Shown here: positions 25,816 through 34,900 of the stretch, piece after piece | How positions within the stretch are numbered: the first letter of the stretch is position 1 | Layout: every line of letters begins with the position of its first letter | Assembly: GCF_007673525.1 (NCBI RefSeq) | Contig: NZ_VDZU01000001.1 | Location: 992,001 to 1,056,000, forward strand | DNA length: 64,000 nucleotides | From: Fictibacillus phosphorivorans | Lineage (GTDB): Bacteria > Bacillota > Bacilli > Bacillales > Fictibacillaceae | Direction of reading: 5' to 3' | The notes under the pieces: generated by a model | The model's input: only the letters and a program-made list of their open reading frames with translations | What the model was told of the DNA's origin: nothing | The model's database searches: none | Translations under genes and position numbers: made by a program

Positions 25816-26880
25816 TTATACTTGATATTTATATAACCAAAGAATTCCTGATTTTAATAAGCGTGGCACTCTACCAATAAGAGCAGTGCTACCCATCGTA
25901 CCAAATCCGCTCTTCTTACCAAGAGAGCCCATAACACCTTTTAGTTTAATCTCGTTCATCTCAGGAAGAGGCTGCTCGTTCCAACGAGCTAAAAGAACTT
26001 GTGAGATCTGTTCGGCTTGCTCTTCTGCTAATTGTGCACTTGGTGCATAAGGGAGGCTCGCGCAATCTCCAACAACGTATACATGCTCTTCAGATGGAAG
26101 GTGATGATGTTCAGTTAGAACAACACGTCCTTGACTATCTTTCTCAACATCTAAATCACGAACGATTCGGCTCGGCTGTATCCCTGCCGTCCAAACGATA
26201 GCATCACACTCTACCTTTTCGTCATGATTATAAAGAGCACCTTCTTCAACCTTTGTTACATTTGAATTATTGATGACTTCCACACCGTGTTCAACAAACC
26301 AGTTTTGTACATAGTTGCTTAATCTCTTCTTATAAGCGGAAAGGATCATATCACCACGGTCAAATAGTTTAATTGTAAGATCAGGACGGCTCTCACGAAG
26401 TTCAGATGCCAACTCAACTCCTGAAAGACCGGCACCAACTACTGCAACAACCGCATTAGCGTGCAAGTTGTTTAGAATTTGATACGTTTGACGAGACTTA
26501 TCAATGGTCTGGATGCTAAGCGTAAATTGGTCAGCACCAGGGACATTATGATATTTGTCTTCACAGCCTAGACCGATAACCAAATCATCATATGAAACCG
26601 CATCTTGGTCTTTTAATAGAACTTTCTTTTCTTTTACATCAATTGAAGTAACTTCGCCATATTTAATATTCAGACGTGGGTGGTCTGGAAAAGTTACACG
26701 AACATGATGGTCAGATATCGTACCTGCAGCAAGTGCGTAATATTCAGTCTTCAAACAATGATAAGGCACACGATCAATAAGCGTAAGCTGAATGTTTTCA
26801 GGGAGGTCTGAGGAATTAAGAAGTCTCTTTAGAACACGCATATTTCCATATCCTCCGCCAAGTAAAACGAGGTGTTTCAT
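25816..26880 (-). CDS. yutJ: NADH dehydrogenase-like flavoprotein YutJ
   Basis: A 354-residue pyridine nucleotide-disulfide oxidoreductase of the type-II NADH dehydrogenase family. It has the FAD motif LGGGYGNMRVL at the N-terminus, the second Rossmann motif VGAGLSGVELASEL near residue 150, and a C-terminal FAD-contact block YVVGDCASLPYAP. Members oxidise NADH and pass electrons to quinone or other acceptors; the acceptor of YutJ is not established. It is divergent from yuzB, as in B. subtilis. Confidence 0.87.
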   Translation of the reverse strand: MKHLVLLGGGYGNMRVLKRLLNSSDLPENIQLTLIDRVPYHCLKTEYYALAAGTISDHHVRVTFPDHPRLNIKYGEVTSIDVKEKKVLLKDQDAVSYDDLVIGLGCEDKYHNVPGADQFTLSIQTIDKSRQTYQILNNLHANAVVAVVGAGLSGVELASELRESRPDLTIKLFDRGDMILSAYKKRLSNYVQNWFVEHGVEVINNSNVTKVEEGALYNHDEKVECDAIVWTAGIQPSRIVRDLDVEKDSQGRVVLTEHHHLPSEEHVYVVGDCASLPYAPSAQLAEEQAEQISQVLLARWNEQPLPEMNEIKLKGVMGSLGKKSGFGTMGSTALIGRVPRLLKSGILWLYKYQV

Positions 26881-26963
26881 TTGTCATTTCCCCTTTTCTT
26901 TCAAGACAATTCTTATCTGTTTTTAGAATGCTTTATATAAGTAAATAACCTTAACTCGAAATA

Positions 26964-26977
26964 AGTAAACGATTACA
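26964..26977. promoter_or_regulatory. Candidate catabolite-response element (cre)
   Basis: AGTAAACGATTACA matches eight of the nine fixed positions of the CcpA site TGNAANCGNTNNCA. It lies between the divergent yutJ and yuzB genes, 84 bases before the yutJ start. Confidence 0.4.
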
Positions 26978-27117
26978 CGTTTTTGACATGTTTAAGTATA
27001 GCACTTTGCAACAATTTCACAACTCTTTTATAGAAAATACATAGGAAGAATGAGTGTTTACATTGACTACAACTATAGAAACCGTTAGGATGGATTCATT
27101 AAGAGGTGAAGAATTAA

Positions 27118-27354
27118 ATGAGACCGATTATAGAGTTTTGTTTAAGTAATTTAGCGAGTGGTGCACAAAAAGCGCTCGAAGAACTTGAGAAAGACTATGA
27201 TTTAGACGTAATCGAGTATGGGTGTCTAGGCTATTGTGGACACTGTGCAAAATCGTTGTTTGCTCTCGTAAATGGAGATATTGTTCACGGAGAAACCTCA
27301 GATGAACTTGTTAAAAATATATACACTCATATAGAAGAAAACGGAATGTTTTAA
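27118..27354 (+). CDS. yuzB: YuzB-family protein (DUF1450)
   Basis: A 78-residue protein with the cysteine pattern EFCLSN near the start and [13 protein letters not shown] in the middle. The family has no proven role; the cysteines suggest metal, cluster or redox chemistry. AGAGGTGAAG precedes the ATG. Confidence 0.9.
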   Translation: MRPIIEFCLSNLASGAQKALEELEKDYDLDVIEYGCLGYCGHCAKSLFALVNGDIVHGETSDELVKNIYTHIEENGMF

Positions 27355-27356
27355 GA

Positions 27357-27391
27357 GGCAGCTATTCAAAAAATGGATAGCTGCTTTTTTC
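27357..27391 (+). terminator. Terminator of yuzB
   Basis: GCAGCTAT pairs with ATAGCTGC, extended by a G-U pair, and is followed by TTTTTT. Confidence 0.9.
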
Positions 27392-27441
27392 ATGGATAAG
27401 GACTGTACGATTGGGAAAAATATCTAGCATATAATTTTACG

Positions 27442-27506
27442 AAAAACGATTGCATTTTTGTCGAAATTTGTTACATTAGAAAAGGGTCAGTCATTGGATG
27501 TCTGAC
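27442..27506 (+). promoter_or_regulatory. Promoter region of yutK with inverted repeat and cre-like site
   Basis: TTGCAT (27450-27455) and TACATT (27472-27477) are 16 bases apart. GAAAAACGATTGCA (27442-27455) matches seven of nine fixed cre positions and overlaps the -35. Just after the expected start of transcription GTCAG (27486-27490) and CTGAC (27502-27506) form an inverted repeat with an 11-base gap, a possible operator. Confidence 0.5.
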
Positions 27507-27562
27507 AACTAACGTGCTAATAGTAAGCGTTTTCTTCCAAATTACAAAAGGGGTGTACGAAT

Positions 27563-28777
27563 ATGCAAATTTTATGGGGATTAGGTGGTATGCTCGTTCT
27601 TCTTGTAATCGCATTCTTACTTTCTCAAAATAAGAAAGCGATTAACTGGAGAACGGTAATAGGTGCACTTGCAATTCAAGTTGCTTTTGCATTGGTCGTT
27701 CTTAAATGGGATGCTGGAAAACAAGCATTACAAAGCGTCTCACAAAAAGTTTCAAACGTTGTAGCTTACGCAAACGAAGGGATTACTTTCTTGTTTGGAA
27801 GTATGATTCCTGCAGAAGGAAAAGGGTTTATCTTTGCGTTTCAAGTTTTAACCGTTATCATTTTCTTCTCTTCTCTAATTTCAGTTCTTTACTATCTAGG
27901 TATCATGCAATGGGTGGTAAGAATCTTAGGAGGAGCTTTATCTAAACTTTTAAAAACAAGTAAAGCAGAATCAATGAGTGCTACTGCAAATATTTTCTTA
28001 GGTCAGACAGAAGCACCTCTAGTTATTCGTCCATATATGAACCGTCTTACTCAATCTGAACTTTTTGCTGTAATGGTAGGTGGGCTAGCATCAGTAGCAG
28101 GTTCTGTATTGATTGGTTATTACCTATTAGGAGTACCTTTAGAATACTTAATCGCAGCTAGCTTTATGTGTGCTCCTGCAGGACTTGCGGTCGCTAAGAT
28201 CATTGTTCCTGAAACTGAAGAGCCTGAAACAATGGGTGAGATCAAATTAGAACGTGACAAAGATACAGTAAACGTTATCGACGCAGCAGCAAAAGGTGCT
28301 GGAGATGGACTTCAGATCGCGCTTAACGTTGGAGCAATGCTACTTGCTTTCATCGCACTTATCGCTTTAGTTAACGGTATCCTTGGTGGAATCGGTGGCT
28401 GGTTCGGTTATGAGATCACTCTTCAACAAATTCTAGGTTATCTTTTCGCTCCAATCGCATTTATTATTGGTGTACCTTGGGAAGAAGCGGTTAAAGCAGG
28501 AACGTTCATCGGTCAAAAGATCGTATTGAACGAGTTTGTAGCTTACTCTTCATTCGCACCTCAAATTCCAGACTTAATGCCGAAAACGGTAGCGGTTGTA
28601 AGTTTCGCACTATGTGGTTTCGCGAACCTTTCATCGATCGCAATCCTTTTAGGTGGTCTTGGAGCAATGGCACCTAGCCGTCGTCCAGACATCGCAAGAC
28701 TTGGAATGCGTGCTGTAATCGCAGCTACAATTGCTAACTTACTAAGCGGTGCAATCGCTGGTATGTTCATTCTATAA
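27563..28777 (+). CDS. yutK: NupC-family nucleoside transporter
   Basis: A 404-residue concentrative nucleoside transporter. Family features: [12 protein letters not shown], the EFVAYSSF substrate-site helix near residue 325, and [20 protein letters not shown] near the C-terminus. It imports nucleosides with protons or sodium. Shine-Dalgarno AAAAGGGG precedes the ATG; a strong terminator follows. Whether it is specific for pyrimidine or purine nucleosides cannot be said. Confidence 0.92.
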   Translation: MQILWGLGGMLVLLVIAFLLSQNKKAINWRTVIGALAIQVAFALVVLKWDAGKQALQSVSQKVSNVVAYANEGITFLFGSMIPAEGKGFIFAFQVLTVIIFFSSLISVLYYLGIMQWVVRILGGALSKLLKTSKAESMSATANIFLGQTEAPLVIRPYMNRLTQSELFAVMVGGLASVAGSVLIGYYLLGVPLEYLIAASFMCAPAGLAVAKIIVPETEEPETMGEIKLERDKDTVNVIDAAAKGAGDGLQIALNVGAMLLAFIALIALVNGILGGIGGWFGYEITLQQILGYLFAPIAFIIGVPWEEAVKAGTFIGQKIVLNEFVAYSSFAPQIPDLMPKTVAVVSFALCGFANLSSIAILLGGLGAMAPSRRPDIARLGMRAVIAATIANLLSGAIAGMFIL

Positions 28778-28787
28778 GAATCATTTT

Positions 28788-28822
28788 AAGATGCTCAAGC
28801 CGATGCTTGAGCATCTTTTTTG
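28788..28822 (+). terminator. Terminator of yutK
   Basis: AAGATGCTCAAGC pairs perfectly with GCTTGAGCATCTT around a CGAT loop and is followed by TTTT. Confidence 0.95.
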
Positions 28823-29034
28823 ATAGGGAGTCTGTTTCTAAGCGCGATCTGAAGAATACCAGAGAGGGTATCTTCATCTATAATTAAGTCTGAACGAACA
28901 AGATTAGGTTGAAATGAGAGTTAATTAAGCCGTAACGACGCACAATTAGGTCTAAATTCTAAAATAAAGGCATTTCGCTAAATTTCGACAACCGACTTGA
29001 CATCTAGACAACCGATATACCCCTATGGTGAACA
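28823..29034. other. Intergenic stretch between yutK and ribU
   Basis: No reading frame with a ribosome site was found. The only pattern is a direct repeat GACAACCGA, at about 28987 and 29007, 20 bases apart. It could be a remnant of a lost gene. Confidence 0.5.
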
Positions 29035-29069
29035 ATAAAAAACCGCAGTGGAAATCTTCCCTGCGGTTT
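29035..29069 (-). terminator. Terminator of ribU
   Basis: AAACCGCAG (29040-29048) pairs with CTGCGGTTT (29061-29069); the T-run is on the minus strand. Confidence 0.9.
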
Positions 29070-29080
29070 GTCTTCTATAC

Positions 29081-29659
29081 TTAAGCCTGCTGAGCGATCT
29101 GTTTCATCACCCACGGCTGCATTCGGTTGTATAATGCTACGAATAACAGTGTAATAATTGTACCTTTTATCAAGTTAAACGGTGTTATTCCTTTTAATAT
29201 AAGATCAAGCATCATCTGGCTAGACATCGGATCAGCACCAAGGAACCACGTATATGCTGGTAAGATGATCAAGTAGTTGAGCAGTCCCATCATAAATGTC
29301 ATCAAAACCGTTCCTAAGATCAAGCCCGCTGAAAGACGTTTAACAGAATTCTTTTTGCGGAATAAGTAGGATACTGGAAGAATGAAAAGAATACCGGCCA
29401 CAAAGTTTGCTATTTGACCAACTGGTACTCCTGTAAAGCTCCCAACAATTCCGTAGTGTAGAACATTTTTTATGGCTTCTACCATAATACCTGCCGCTGG
29501 TCCGAAAATGATTGCGGCTAGAAGTGCAGGCACCTCACTAAAGTCAATCTTTAAGAATGGAGGTAACCCTGGGAACGGAAAGTCGAGCATCATCAGCACA
29601 TAAGCAATCGTACTTAGCATCGATACCGCTACCATTTGTTTAATCTTTCCCTTTTGCAT
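29081..29659 (-). CDS. ribU: Riboflavin ECF transporter S component
   Basis: A 192-residue, six-helix membrane protein of the RibU family. It is the riboflavin-binding subunit that works with the shared EcfA-EcfA'-EcfT energising module, which is encoded elsewhere. Typical pieces: PFLKIDFSEVPALLAA, GPAAGIMVEAIKN and the ILPAYTWFLG loop. The FMN riboswitch upstream supports the call. The ATG at 29659 has AGAGGAGAG upstream; a start at 29689 does not. Confidence 0.95.
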   Translation of the reverse strand: MQKGKIKQMVAVSMLSTIAYVLMMLDFPFPGLPPFLKIDFSEVPALLAAIIFGPAAGIMVEAIKNVLHYGIVGSFTGVPVGQIANFVAGILFILPVSYLFRKKNSVKRLSAGLILGTVLMTFMMGLLNYLIILPAYTWFLGADPMSSQMMLDLILKGITPFNLIKGTIITLLFVALYNRMQPWVMKQIAQQA

Positions 29660-29723
29660 TGAAATCTCTCCTCTTTTGTGTTGCGCCATCTCATGATTTC
29701 GAATGCAGCACAGCCTGCTTCAC

Positions 29724-29757
29724 ACAAAAAATCCTTAGTCAATTAATGAGACTAAGG
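29724..29757 (-). terminator. Riboswitch terminator upstream of ribU
   Basis: On the minus strand CCTTAGTC and GACTAAGG form an eight-base stem followed by ATTTTTTG. It lies between the FMN aptamer and ribU, so FMN binding should favour it. Confidence 0.88.
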
Positions 29758-29850
29758 GAGTTTGTAAGTATGATAAACAGCATGTAAAAGATGCACAAAA
29801 TGGCATACTTAAACAAAGGGTTCTGATTAGAGTTGAACCGCTGTACCTAC

Positions 29851-29988
29851 ATCTTCTCCCATCCAGACTATACTGTCGGCTCTGGAATTACACCAGATCA
29901 GCAAAAAAGAAAACTTTTTCGCTCACGGGCTGATGAAGAGGGAATCTTCAAATACCGCCGGTCGGGAATTTCACCCTGCCCCGAAGAT
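29851..29988 (-). promoter_or_regulatory. FMN riboswitch (RFN element)
   Basis: On the minus strand all conserved RFN blocks are present: ATCTTCGGGGCAGGGTGAAA, TTCCCGACCGGCGGT, AGCCCGTGAGC, TGGTGTAATTCCAGAGCC, GACAGTATAGTCTGGATGGG and AGAAGAT. The first ATCTTC and last GAAGAT close P1. It controls ribU through the terminator described at 29724-29757. Confidence 0.97.
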
Positions 29989-30091
29989 GGATCGCTATTG
30001 TATTTTGTTACATCACCTATTATACTTTAAAAAATGTAAGTTGTGAACGAATATGCAATAACCATACCTTCCAAATAGAGGATGAACCAAT

Positions 30092-30334
30092 ATGAAGTTA
30101 ACATTTGAATATACATGGCCATATGAAAGAATGATGAAAGATATATATATTTCGGAGTGTCCGTTCTGCCAACAAGACAATGTTTTGACTTCATTTAAAG
30201 AAGAACAACTGAGTCTGGCTCAAGAGGGAATCAAGCAAATCCTTATCATGCCTTGCTGTCACGGCAAGTTAACGATACTGAACGCAGACGATGACTATTT
30301 TTATACGGACGAAAAACTAAGAGGTCAATCATAA
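30092..30334 (+). CDS. Small protein with CxxC and CCH motifs, dapF neighbour
   Basis: An 80-residue hydrophilic protein of unknown function. ECPFCQQDN (residues 22-30) and MPCCHGK (about 54-60) could form one zinc site of the ribbon type. AGAGGATG precedes the ATG. Only 17 bases separate it from dapF, so both are probably one transcript. No clear homology was recognised. Confidence 0.65.
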   Translation: MKLTFEYTWPYERMMKDIYISECPFCQQDNVLTSFKEEQLSLAQEGIKQILIMPCCHGKLTILNADDDYFYTDEKLRGQS

Positions 30335-30351
30335 GGAGCAGGGTTAAAGCA

Positions 30352-31218
30352 ATGGATACGTTGAAATTCACAAAGATGCATGGATTAGGCAATAATTACA
30401 TCTATATAAACATGTTTGAAGAGTCGATTGAAGAGGCTGATCTGTCGAGCTTAGCAACGGCCGTTTCGAATCCTTACACGGGTATCGGATCAGATGGAAT
30501 GATACTTATCTGCCCAAGCAAGTTAGCGCCAGTTAAGATGCGAATCTTTAATAACGATGGTTCTGAAGCTAAAAACTGTGGAAACGGACTTCGTTGTGTA
30601 GCCAAATATTCATATGAAAACGCCTTAGTTAAAGAAAAAGAATTTCAGATCGAAACACTAGGTGGATTAGTAACTGCTATAGTAACAACAGATAACAACA
30701 ACAAAGTATCACTCGTTACGGTAAATATGGGAAATCCGATCCTACAACCTCAACAAATTCCTGTAACCGGATTTAACCACCTTCAGCAGGTAGTGAATGA
30801 GGAAGTATCTTTTGATGGAACACCTTTAAAACTAACTACTGTATCAATGGGTAATCCGCATGCGGTGTTCTTTGTTGATAGCATTGAGGAAGCGCCCTTA
30901 CATTCCCTAGGTCCTATAATCGAAAAAGATAGCATGTTTCCTGATTGGGTAAATGCAGAGTTTGTTGAAGTGATGTCTAACAGTGAAATGCACTTTAGGG
31001 TTTGGGAAAGAGGATCAGGCATAACACAAGCATGTGGTACGGGAGCATGTGCAGCCGCTGTAGCCGCTGTTCTAAACAAAAAAGCAAAAAGAAATACAGA
31101 CATTACCGTTCATTTAGCAGGCGGTGATCTTATCATTAATTGGAAAGATGATGGAGATGTTTGGATGACCGGTCCAGCTGAAATAATCTGTACGGGTGAA
31201 TATCATAATAACAGGTAG
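30352..31218 (+). CDS. dapF: Diaminopimelate epimerase
   Basis: A 288-residue epimerase that turns LL- into meso-diaminopimelate for lysine and peptidoglycan. Both catalytic cysteines are visible: KNCGNGLRC (about residue 79) and ACGTGACAAA (about 226). The N-terminal [16 protein letters not shown] is typical. Shine-Dalgarno AAGGAG lies rather far (13 bases) from the ATG. Known as yutL in B. subtilis, where it lies in the same region. Confidence 0.95.
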   Translation: MDTLKFTKMHGLGNNYIYINMFEESIEEADLSSLATAVSNPYTGIGSDGMILICPSKLAPVKMRIFNNDGSEAKNCGNGLRCVAKYSYENALVKEKEFQIETLGGLVTAIVTTDNNNKVSLVTVNMGNPILQPQQIPVTGFNHLQQVVNEEVSFDGTPLKLTTVSMGNPHAVFFVDSIEEAPLHSLGPIIEKDSMFPDWVNAEFVEVMSNSEMHFRVWERGSGITQACGTGACAAAVAAVLNKKAKRNTDITVHLAGGDLIINWKDDGDVWMTGPAEIICTGEYHNNR

Positions 31219-31247
31219 AGGGTGCAGACGATTAGTTTGCACTTACC

Positions 31248-31279
31248 AAAAAAAGAAAGCAGAGATGCTTTCTTTTTTT
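31248..31279. terminator. Bidirectional terminator between dapF and hypR
   Basis: AAAAAAAGAAAGCA pairs with TGCTTTCTTTTTTT around a GAGA loop. Confidence 0.9.
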
Positions 31280-31661
31280 AATCCTTAACCTCAGCCTGCT
31301 CACGATGGTGGACGATTTTGTCAGTATGTTCTATTCCCCATTGAAGCATGGATTGAATAATAGGGATCACTGTTTCACCAAACGAAGTTAGAGAATATTC
31401 CACTTTAGGAGGGACTTGTTTATATACTTCTCGGTGTATGATTCCATCACGCTCTAATTCACGTAATTGTAGGGTAAGCATCCTCTGTGTAATTCCAGGA
31501 ACAAGACGCTTTAGTTCATTAAATCGTATCTCTCCATCGATCAAGTGATACAAAATTACGCTCTTCCACTTACCACCGATAATATCTAGAGTCGCTTCAA
31601 CAGGACATGAGTACCCGTGAGATTGCCAATTGGATAAATCGAATTGCTGTTTACTAGTCAT
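31278..31661 (-). CDS. hypR: HxlR/MarR-type regulator, HypR/YodB-like
   Basis: A 127-residue winged-helix regulator of the HxlR (DUF24) family: [20 protein letters not shown], then [20 protein letters not shown] and [13 protein letters not shown]. The N-terminal cysteine of YSCPVEAT (residue 19) is the residue that senses reactive electrophiles, disulfide stress or hypochlorite in B. subtilis YodB, CatR and HypR. The divergent nitroreductase fits the HypR-HypO regulator/target arrangement. The name is by analogy; YodB-like is the alternative. Confidence 0.78.
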   Translation of the reverse strand: MTSKQQFDLSNWQSHGYSCPVEATLDIIGGKWKSVILYHLIDGEIRFNELKRLVPGITQRMLTLQLRELERDGIIHREVYKQVPPKVEYSLTSFGETVIPIIQSMLQWGIEHTDKIVHHREQAEVKD

Positions 31662-31698
31662 AGAAATGCTCCTTTAGTATAAATAATGATACTATGAC

Positions 31699-31710
31699 AC
31701 AAAAATGTGC
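31699..31710. promoter_or_regulatory. Palindrome between hypR and hypO
   Basis: CACA-AAAA-TGTG is a perfect 12-base inverted repeat in the 147-base divergent promoter region. A TATAAT lies at 31738-31743 for the nitroreductase gene. It is a candidate operator only. Confidence 0.35.
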
Positions 31711-31808
31711 GTACTTTTCATTTTTGTTTTTACTTTTATAATATAGCGTGTAGGGTGACAAAACAACTTAATTACATCTCAGAAAAATTGAAGGAGCGAT
31801 AAATCACC

Positions 31809-32483
31809 ATGAATAAAGATGCTAAAAAACAAGAGATCTTAGAGGCATTCCAGTTCAGACATGCGACAAAGGAATTTGATCCAGAGAAAAAAATTTCAGA
31901 TGAAGACTTTGCATTTATTTTAGAAACAGGACGTCTTTCACCGAGTTCATTCGGTTTTGAGCCTTGGCGTTTTGTTGTCATTCAAAACCAAGAGCTACGT
32001 GAGCAGTTAAAGCCTGTTTCATGGGGAGCACAAAAACAATTACCGACTGCGAGTCACTATGTAGTGATGCTCGCACGTACTGCAGAAGATATGATGTATG
32101 ACTCAGCTTACATTGAGTATATGATGAAAGAAGTGAAGAATCTTCCCAAAGAAGCATATGAAGCGATCAGCGGGTTTTACAAGACGTTCATAGAATCTGA
32201 CTTTAAGCTACTTGGAAACAATCGAGCTATGTTCGATTGGGCAGCTAAACAAGTCTATATTGCACTAGGAAATATGATGACAGCAGCTGCTCAAATTGGT
32301 ATTGATTCTTGTCCGATCGAAGGATTTGATCAAGCGAAAGTTCAGGCCATCTTGGAAAAAGAGGGAGTGCTTGAAGGCGGAAATTTTGAAGTAGCGGTTA
32401 TGGTAGGATTCGGTTATCGCGTAAACGAGCCTCGTCCAAAAGTTCGCCAAGATCTTAATGATGTTGTCAAATGGATCAAATAA
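31809..32483 (+). CDS. hypO: NAD(P)H-dependent nitroreductase, HypO (YfkO)-like
   Basis: A 224-residue FMN-dependent nitroreductase-family protein. Blocks typical of YfkO/HypO: FQFRHATKEFDPEKKIS, ETGRLSPSSFGFEPW, WGAQKQLPTASHYVV and NMMTAAAQIGIDSCPIEGF. Such enzymes reduce nitro compounds, quinones or flavins and respond to oxidative or electrophile stress. Divergent from the HxlR-type regulator, its likely controller. AAGGAG is 12 bases before the ATG. Confidence 0.85.
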   Translation: MNKDAKKQEILEAFQFRHATKEFDPEKKISDEDFAFILETGRLSPSSFGFEPWRFVVIQNQELREQLKPVSWGAQKQLPTASHYVVMLARTAEDMMYDSAYIEYMMKEVKNLPKEAYEAISGFYKTFIESDFKLLGNNRAMFDWAAKQVYIALGNMMTAAAQIGIDSCPIEGFDQAKVQAILEKEGVLEGGNFEVAVMVGFGYRVNEPRPKVRQDLNDVVKWIK

Positions 32484-32493
32484 AAGGAAATAT

Positions 32494-32527
32494 AAAAGTG
32501 GAGGCACATTCGCCTCCACTTTTTTAG
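32494..32527. terminator. Bidirectional terminator between hypO and mqnE
   Basis: AAAAGTGGAGGC and GCCTCCACTTTT form a perfect 12-base stem around ACATTC. Confidence 0.95.
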
Positions 32528-33621
32528 TATTTTTGAATGATGTTATAGAATGTATCACGTTCTACAGGCACTTTGTTAGCTGTTTTAATTAAATGGACAA
32601 GTTCTTTACGCGTGATACCTGATGATGTTAATGCTCCAACTGCATGAGAGATACGTTCTTCGATCAACGTTCCGTGGATGTCACTAGAACCGAACGTTAA
32701 TGCCATTTGAGTTAACTGAACGCCAATGTTGATCCAATACGCTTTGATATGGTCAAAATTATCTAGCATGAGTCGGCTGATCGCGATTGTTCTCATGTCA
32801 TCAAAAGCGGAAGTTCTTCTCATCAACCCCATTGATTGTGTACGAGGCTGCATAGCTAGCGGGATAAATACCATGAATCCGTTCGTTGAATCTTGAAGTT
32901 GACGCAAGCGGTCCATATGAATGAGACGTTCTTCTTTCGTCTCAATAGATCCGTACAACATTGTTGCATGTGTTTTTAAGCCTAATCCATGAGCGATTTC
33001 GTGTGCTTCTAGCCACTGATCAGTCGATGCTTTGTCTGGGCTCATTTTTAAACGGTAGCGTTCTGTAAGAATTTCAGCACCACCTCCTGGCATCGTATCA
33101 AGACCCGCTTTAATCAATTCTTCTAATACTTCTTTCATTGAAAGTCCAGCAATTCTAGAGAAGAACTCGATCTCAGCACCTGTATAGGCTTTAACCGTGA
33201 CTTGAGGATAATGTTTCTTTAAAGTACGAATCGTATCTAGATAATAATCGAATGGCACTTCATGATTATGGCCACCTACGATATGAAACTCTCGAATATT
33301 ATCGTTCCAGCGTTTTTCAACATAGCTCAACAACTGCTCATCGTTCATTGTATAAGCGCCTTCTTCACCAGGCTTGCGCTTAAATCCACAGAAACTACAA
33401 GTGGCTTCACAAACGTTTGTTGGATTGATGTACAAGTTTTCGATAAAATAAACGTGGTCTCCGTTCTTACGCGTGTTTACCTCATTTGCTAAGGAAGCAA
33501 CGCTCAAAAGATCGTTTGTTTCATAAAGATATAATCCGTCTTCAATAGAAAGACGCTCACCGTGAGTAACCTTCTCAGCGATTGCCTCCATGCGCGTATC
33601 TAGCGTTAATATATTTGCCAT
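32524..33621 (-). CDS. mqnE: Aminofutalosine synthase
   Basis: A 365-residue radical-SAM enzyme of the MqnE/MqnC/CofH group. The cluster motif is C-x3-C-x2-C in CEATCSFCGFKRKPGE (about residue 68); HIVGGHNHEVPFDYY, TMPGGGAEI and the GSSDIHGTLIEERI tail are characteristic of MqnE. It joins SAM and 3-[(1-carboxyvinyl)oxy]benzoate to make aminofutalosine in the alternative menaquinone pathway. No mqnA, mqnB, mqnC or mqnD is in the window. The ATG at 33621 follows GGGGG; the frame upstream to 33699 has no ribosome site. Confidence 0.9.
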   Translation of the reverse strand: MANILTLDTRMEAIAEKVTHGERLSIEDGLYLYETNDLLSVASLANEVNTRKNGDHVYFIENLYINPTNVCEATCSFCGFKRKPGEEGAYTMNDEQLLSYVEKRWNDNIREFHIVGGHNHEVPFDYYLDTIRTLKKHYPQVTVKAYTGAEIEFFSRIAGLSMKEVLEELIKAGLDTMPGGGAEILTERYRLKMSPDKASTDQWLEAHEIAHGLGLKTHATMLYGSIETKEERLIHMDRLRQLQDSTNGFMVFIPLAMQPRTQSMGLMRRTSAFDDMRTIAISRLMLDNFDHIKAYWINIGVQLTQMALTFGSSDIHGTLIEERISHAVGALTSSGITRKELVHLIKTANKVPVERDTFYNIIQKY

Positions 33622-33933
33622 TACTAATCCCCCTAATTTTTCAAATGAAATGTTCGGATGATGTACACAATTTTTTAAGAGATAGGCATAAAGCGACACT
33701 CTCTCTTTACCAAATTTATACGAATACTTATGTATTATGAAAATTCAATACATGTCTTAATTGCATAATCATTATAATCCTATTCAAACTGTACGACAAG
33801 GGAAGCTGCTTTTTACAGGTAGGTTGTATGTAAAAAGTTTAGTTTTTTTACGAGCGACTCGTTGTCTAATAAATAGAAAAAATGTAAAATAAAAGGAACG
33901 GATATGTTGAAAACAAAGAGTGGAGTGACAAAA

Positions 33934-34113
33934 ATGAAAGCCACAATACCAGCCACTAGACTTGAGAAGATCGAACAATTAGAGGCATTGCGTAATAAAA
34001 TGATACAGGCGGCGAACGCGCTCGGTCTGCAGCATCCCATGGTGCTAAATTATAGTAGGAAAATTGATGAGACACATAATAAGATCATGGAGATGCAGCA
34101 AAGGGATAATTAA
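33934..34113 (+). CDS. Spo0E-like aspartyl-phosphate phosphatase
   Basis: A 59-residue two-helix protein with the Spo0E-family layout: a first helix (RLEKIEQLEALRNKMIQAA), then the signature region NYSRKIDETHNKIM, corresponding to the SxxLD motif of Spo0E, YnzD and YisI. These proteins dephosphorylate Spo0A~P and so hold back sporulation. Here the motif reads S-R-K-I-D. The ATG at 33934 has GGAGTG upstream. Confidence 0.82.
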   Translation: MKATIPATRLEKIEQLEALRNKMIQAANALGLQHPMVLNYSRKIDETHNKIMEMQQRDN

Positions 34114-34188
34114 TATAAAGCCGATTCCTTGAGGGCTTATTTAAGAGTCGTTATACTATAGATATAGATCCTTATTAGAGGAGTGATC

Positions 34189-34548
34189 ATGATGATCGTT
34201 GAAATAACAGAAAGTGCAGCGAGTAGAATTAAAGAGATGCTAGCTGATGAAGAAGATCAAAACCAATTTCTCCGTGTAGCAGTTAAAGGCGGAGGATGTA
34301 CAGGTCTTTCTTATGGTATGGGTTTTGATAGTGATAAGAGTGACTCAGACCAAGAAGAGATCATTGAAGGAATTCGCGTAGTAGTGGATGAAGAAAGTGC
34401 GAAAGTTCTAAAAGGAACGGTTGTTGACTTTAAACAGAACATGATGGGTGGAGGGTTTACGATTACAAACCCGAATGCAATCGCGTCATGCGGCTGTGGA
34501 TCATCATTCCGTACAGCAACAAACGCTGGAACACCAGAAGAGTGTTAA
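34189..34548 (+). CDS. yutM: HesB/IscA-family iron-sulfur carrier YutM
   Basis: A 119-residue A-type carrier. Its three conserved cysteines are visible: GGGCTGLSYGMGF (one) and ASCGCGSSF (two) close to the C-terminus. They bind iron or an Fe-S cluster for transfer to targets. Start codons GTG ATC ATG ATG are clustered; the ATG five bases after AGAGGAG is chosen, the next ATG being equally likely. Confidence 0.92.
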   Translation: MMIVEITESAASRIKEMLADEEDQNQFLRVAVKGGGCTGLSYGMGFDSDKSDSDQEEIIEGIRVVVDEESAKVLKGTVVDFKQNMMGGGFTITNPNAIASCGCGSSFRTATNAGTPEEC

Positions 34549-34555
34549 ACAAAAG

Positions 34556-34597
34556 AAAAAGCTCCTGCCTCTAGAAGAAGAGTCGGGAGCTTTTTTT
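34556..34597 (+). terminator. Terminator of yutM
   Basis: AAAAGCTCC pairs with GGGAGCTTTT, extended inward by CTCT/AGAG, and is followed by a T-run. Confidence 0.8.
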
Positions 34598-34600
34598 GTT

Positions 34601-34762
34601 TTAAAGAATATTAAAGATAAACAACACGCCAAGTATATCTGATAAGACAGCAGCACTAATAAGTAAAACTTTCTTTTGCTTTTGTTGCTCTCTTAAACCA
34701 AGTGGCATTAAAAAGGTACCTAGTATAAAGAAAACAATTCCCAGTATTAAGTTAGTCTTCAT
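34601..34762 (-). CDS. Small two-helix membrane protein
   Basis: A 53-residue protein (MKTNLILGIVFFILG at the start, VLLISAAVLSDILGVLFIF near the end) with two hydrophobic helices linked by a basic, Gln-rich turn (LREQQKQKK). AAGGAG lies nine bases before the ATG, and the frame fills the gap after yutM. I do not recognise it. Both the ribosome site and hydrophobic periodicity support a real gene. Confidence 0.65.
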   Translation of the reverse strand: MKTNLILGIVFFILGTFLMPLGLREQQKQKKVLLISAAVLSDILGVLFIFNIL

Positions 34763-34794
34763 TATGTAATTCTCCTTAACTAAAAAGGGTAAAA

Positions 34795-34823
34795 GAAAAC
34801 CCGGCGCGCCAACACCGGGTAAA
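34795..34823 (-). terminator. Terminator downstream of the 57-residue gene
   Basis: ACCCGG and CCGGGT pair around a short loop; on the minus strand the stem is followed by TTTTCTTTTA. Confidence 0.65.
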
Positions 34824-34900
34824 AATTCATATCAGTCAGCGGCACTTGTCCGCCTCACAAACAATCATAACAAATATGACGTTTGCTATCCATAAGCAAT

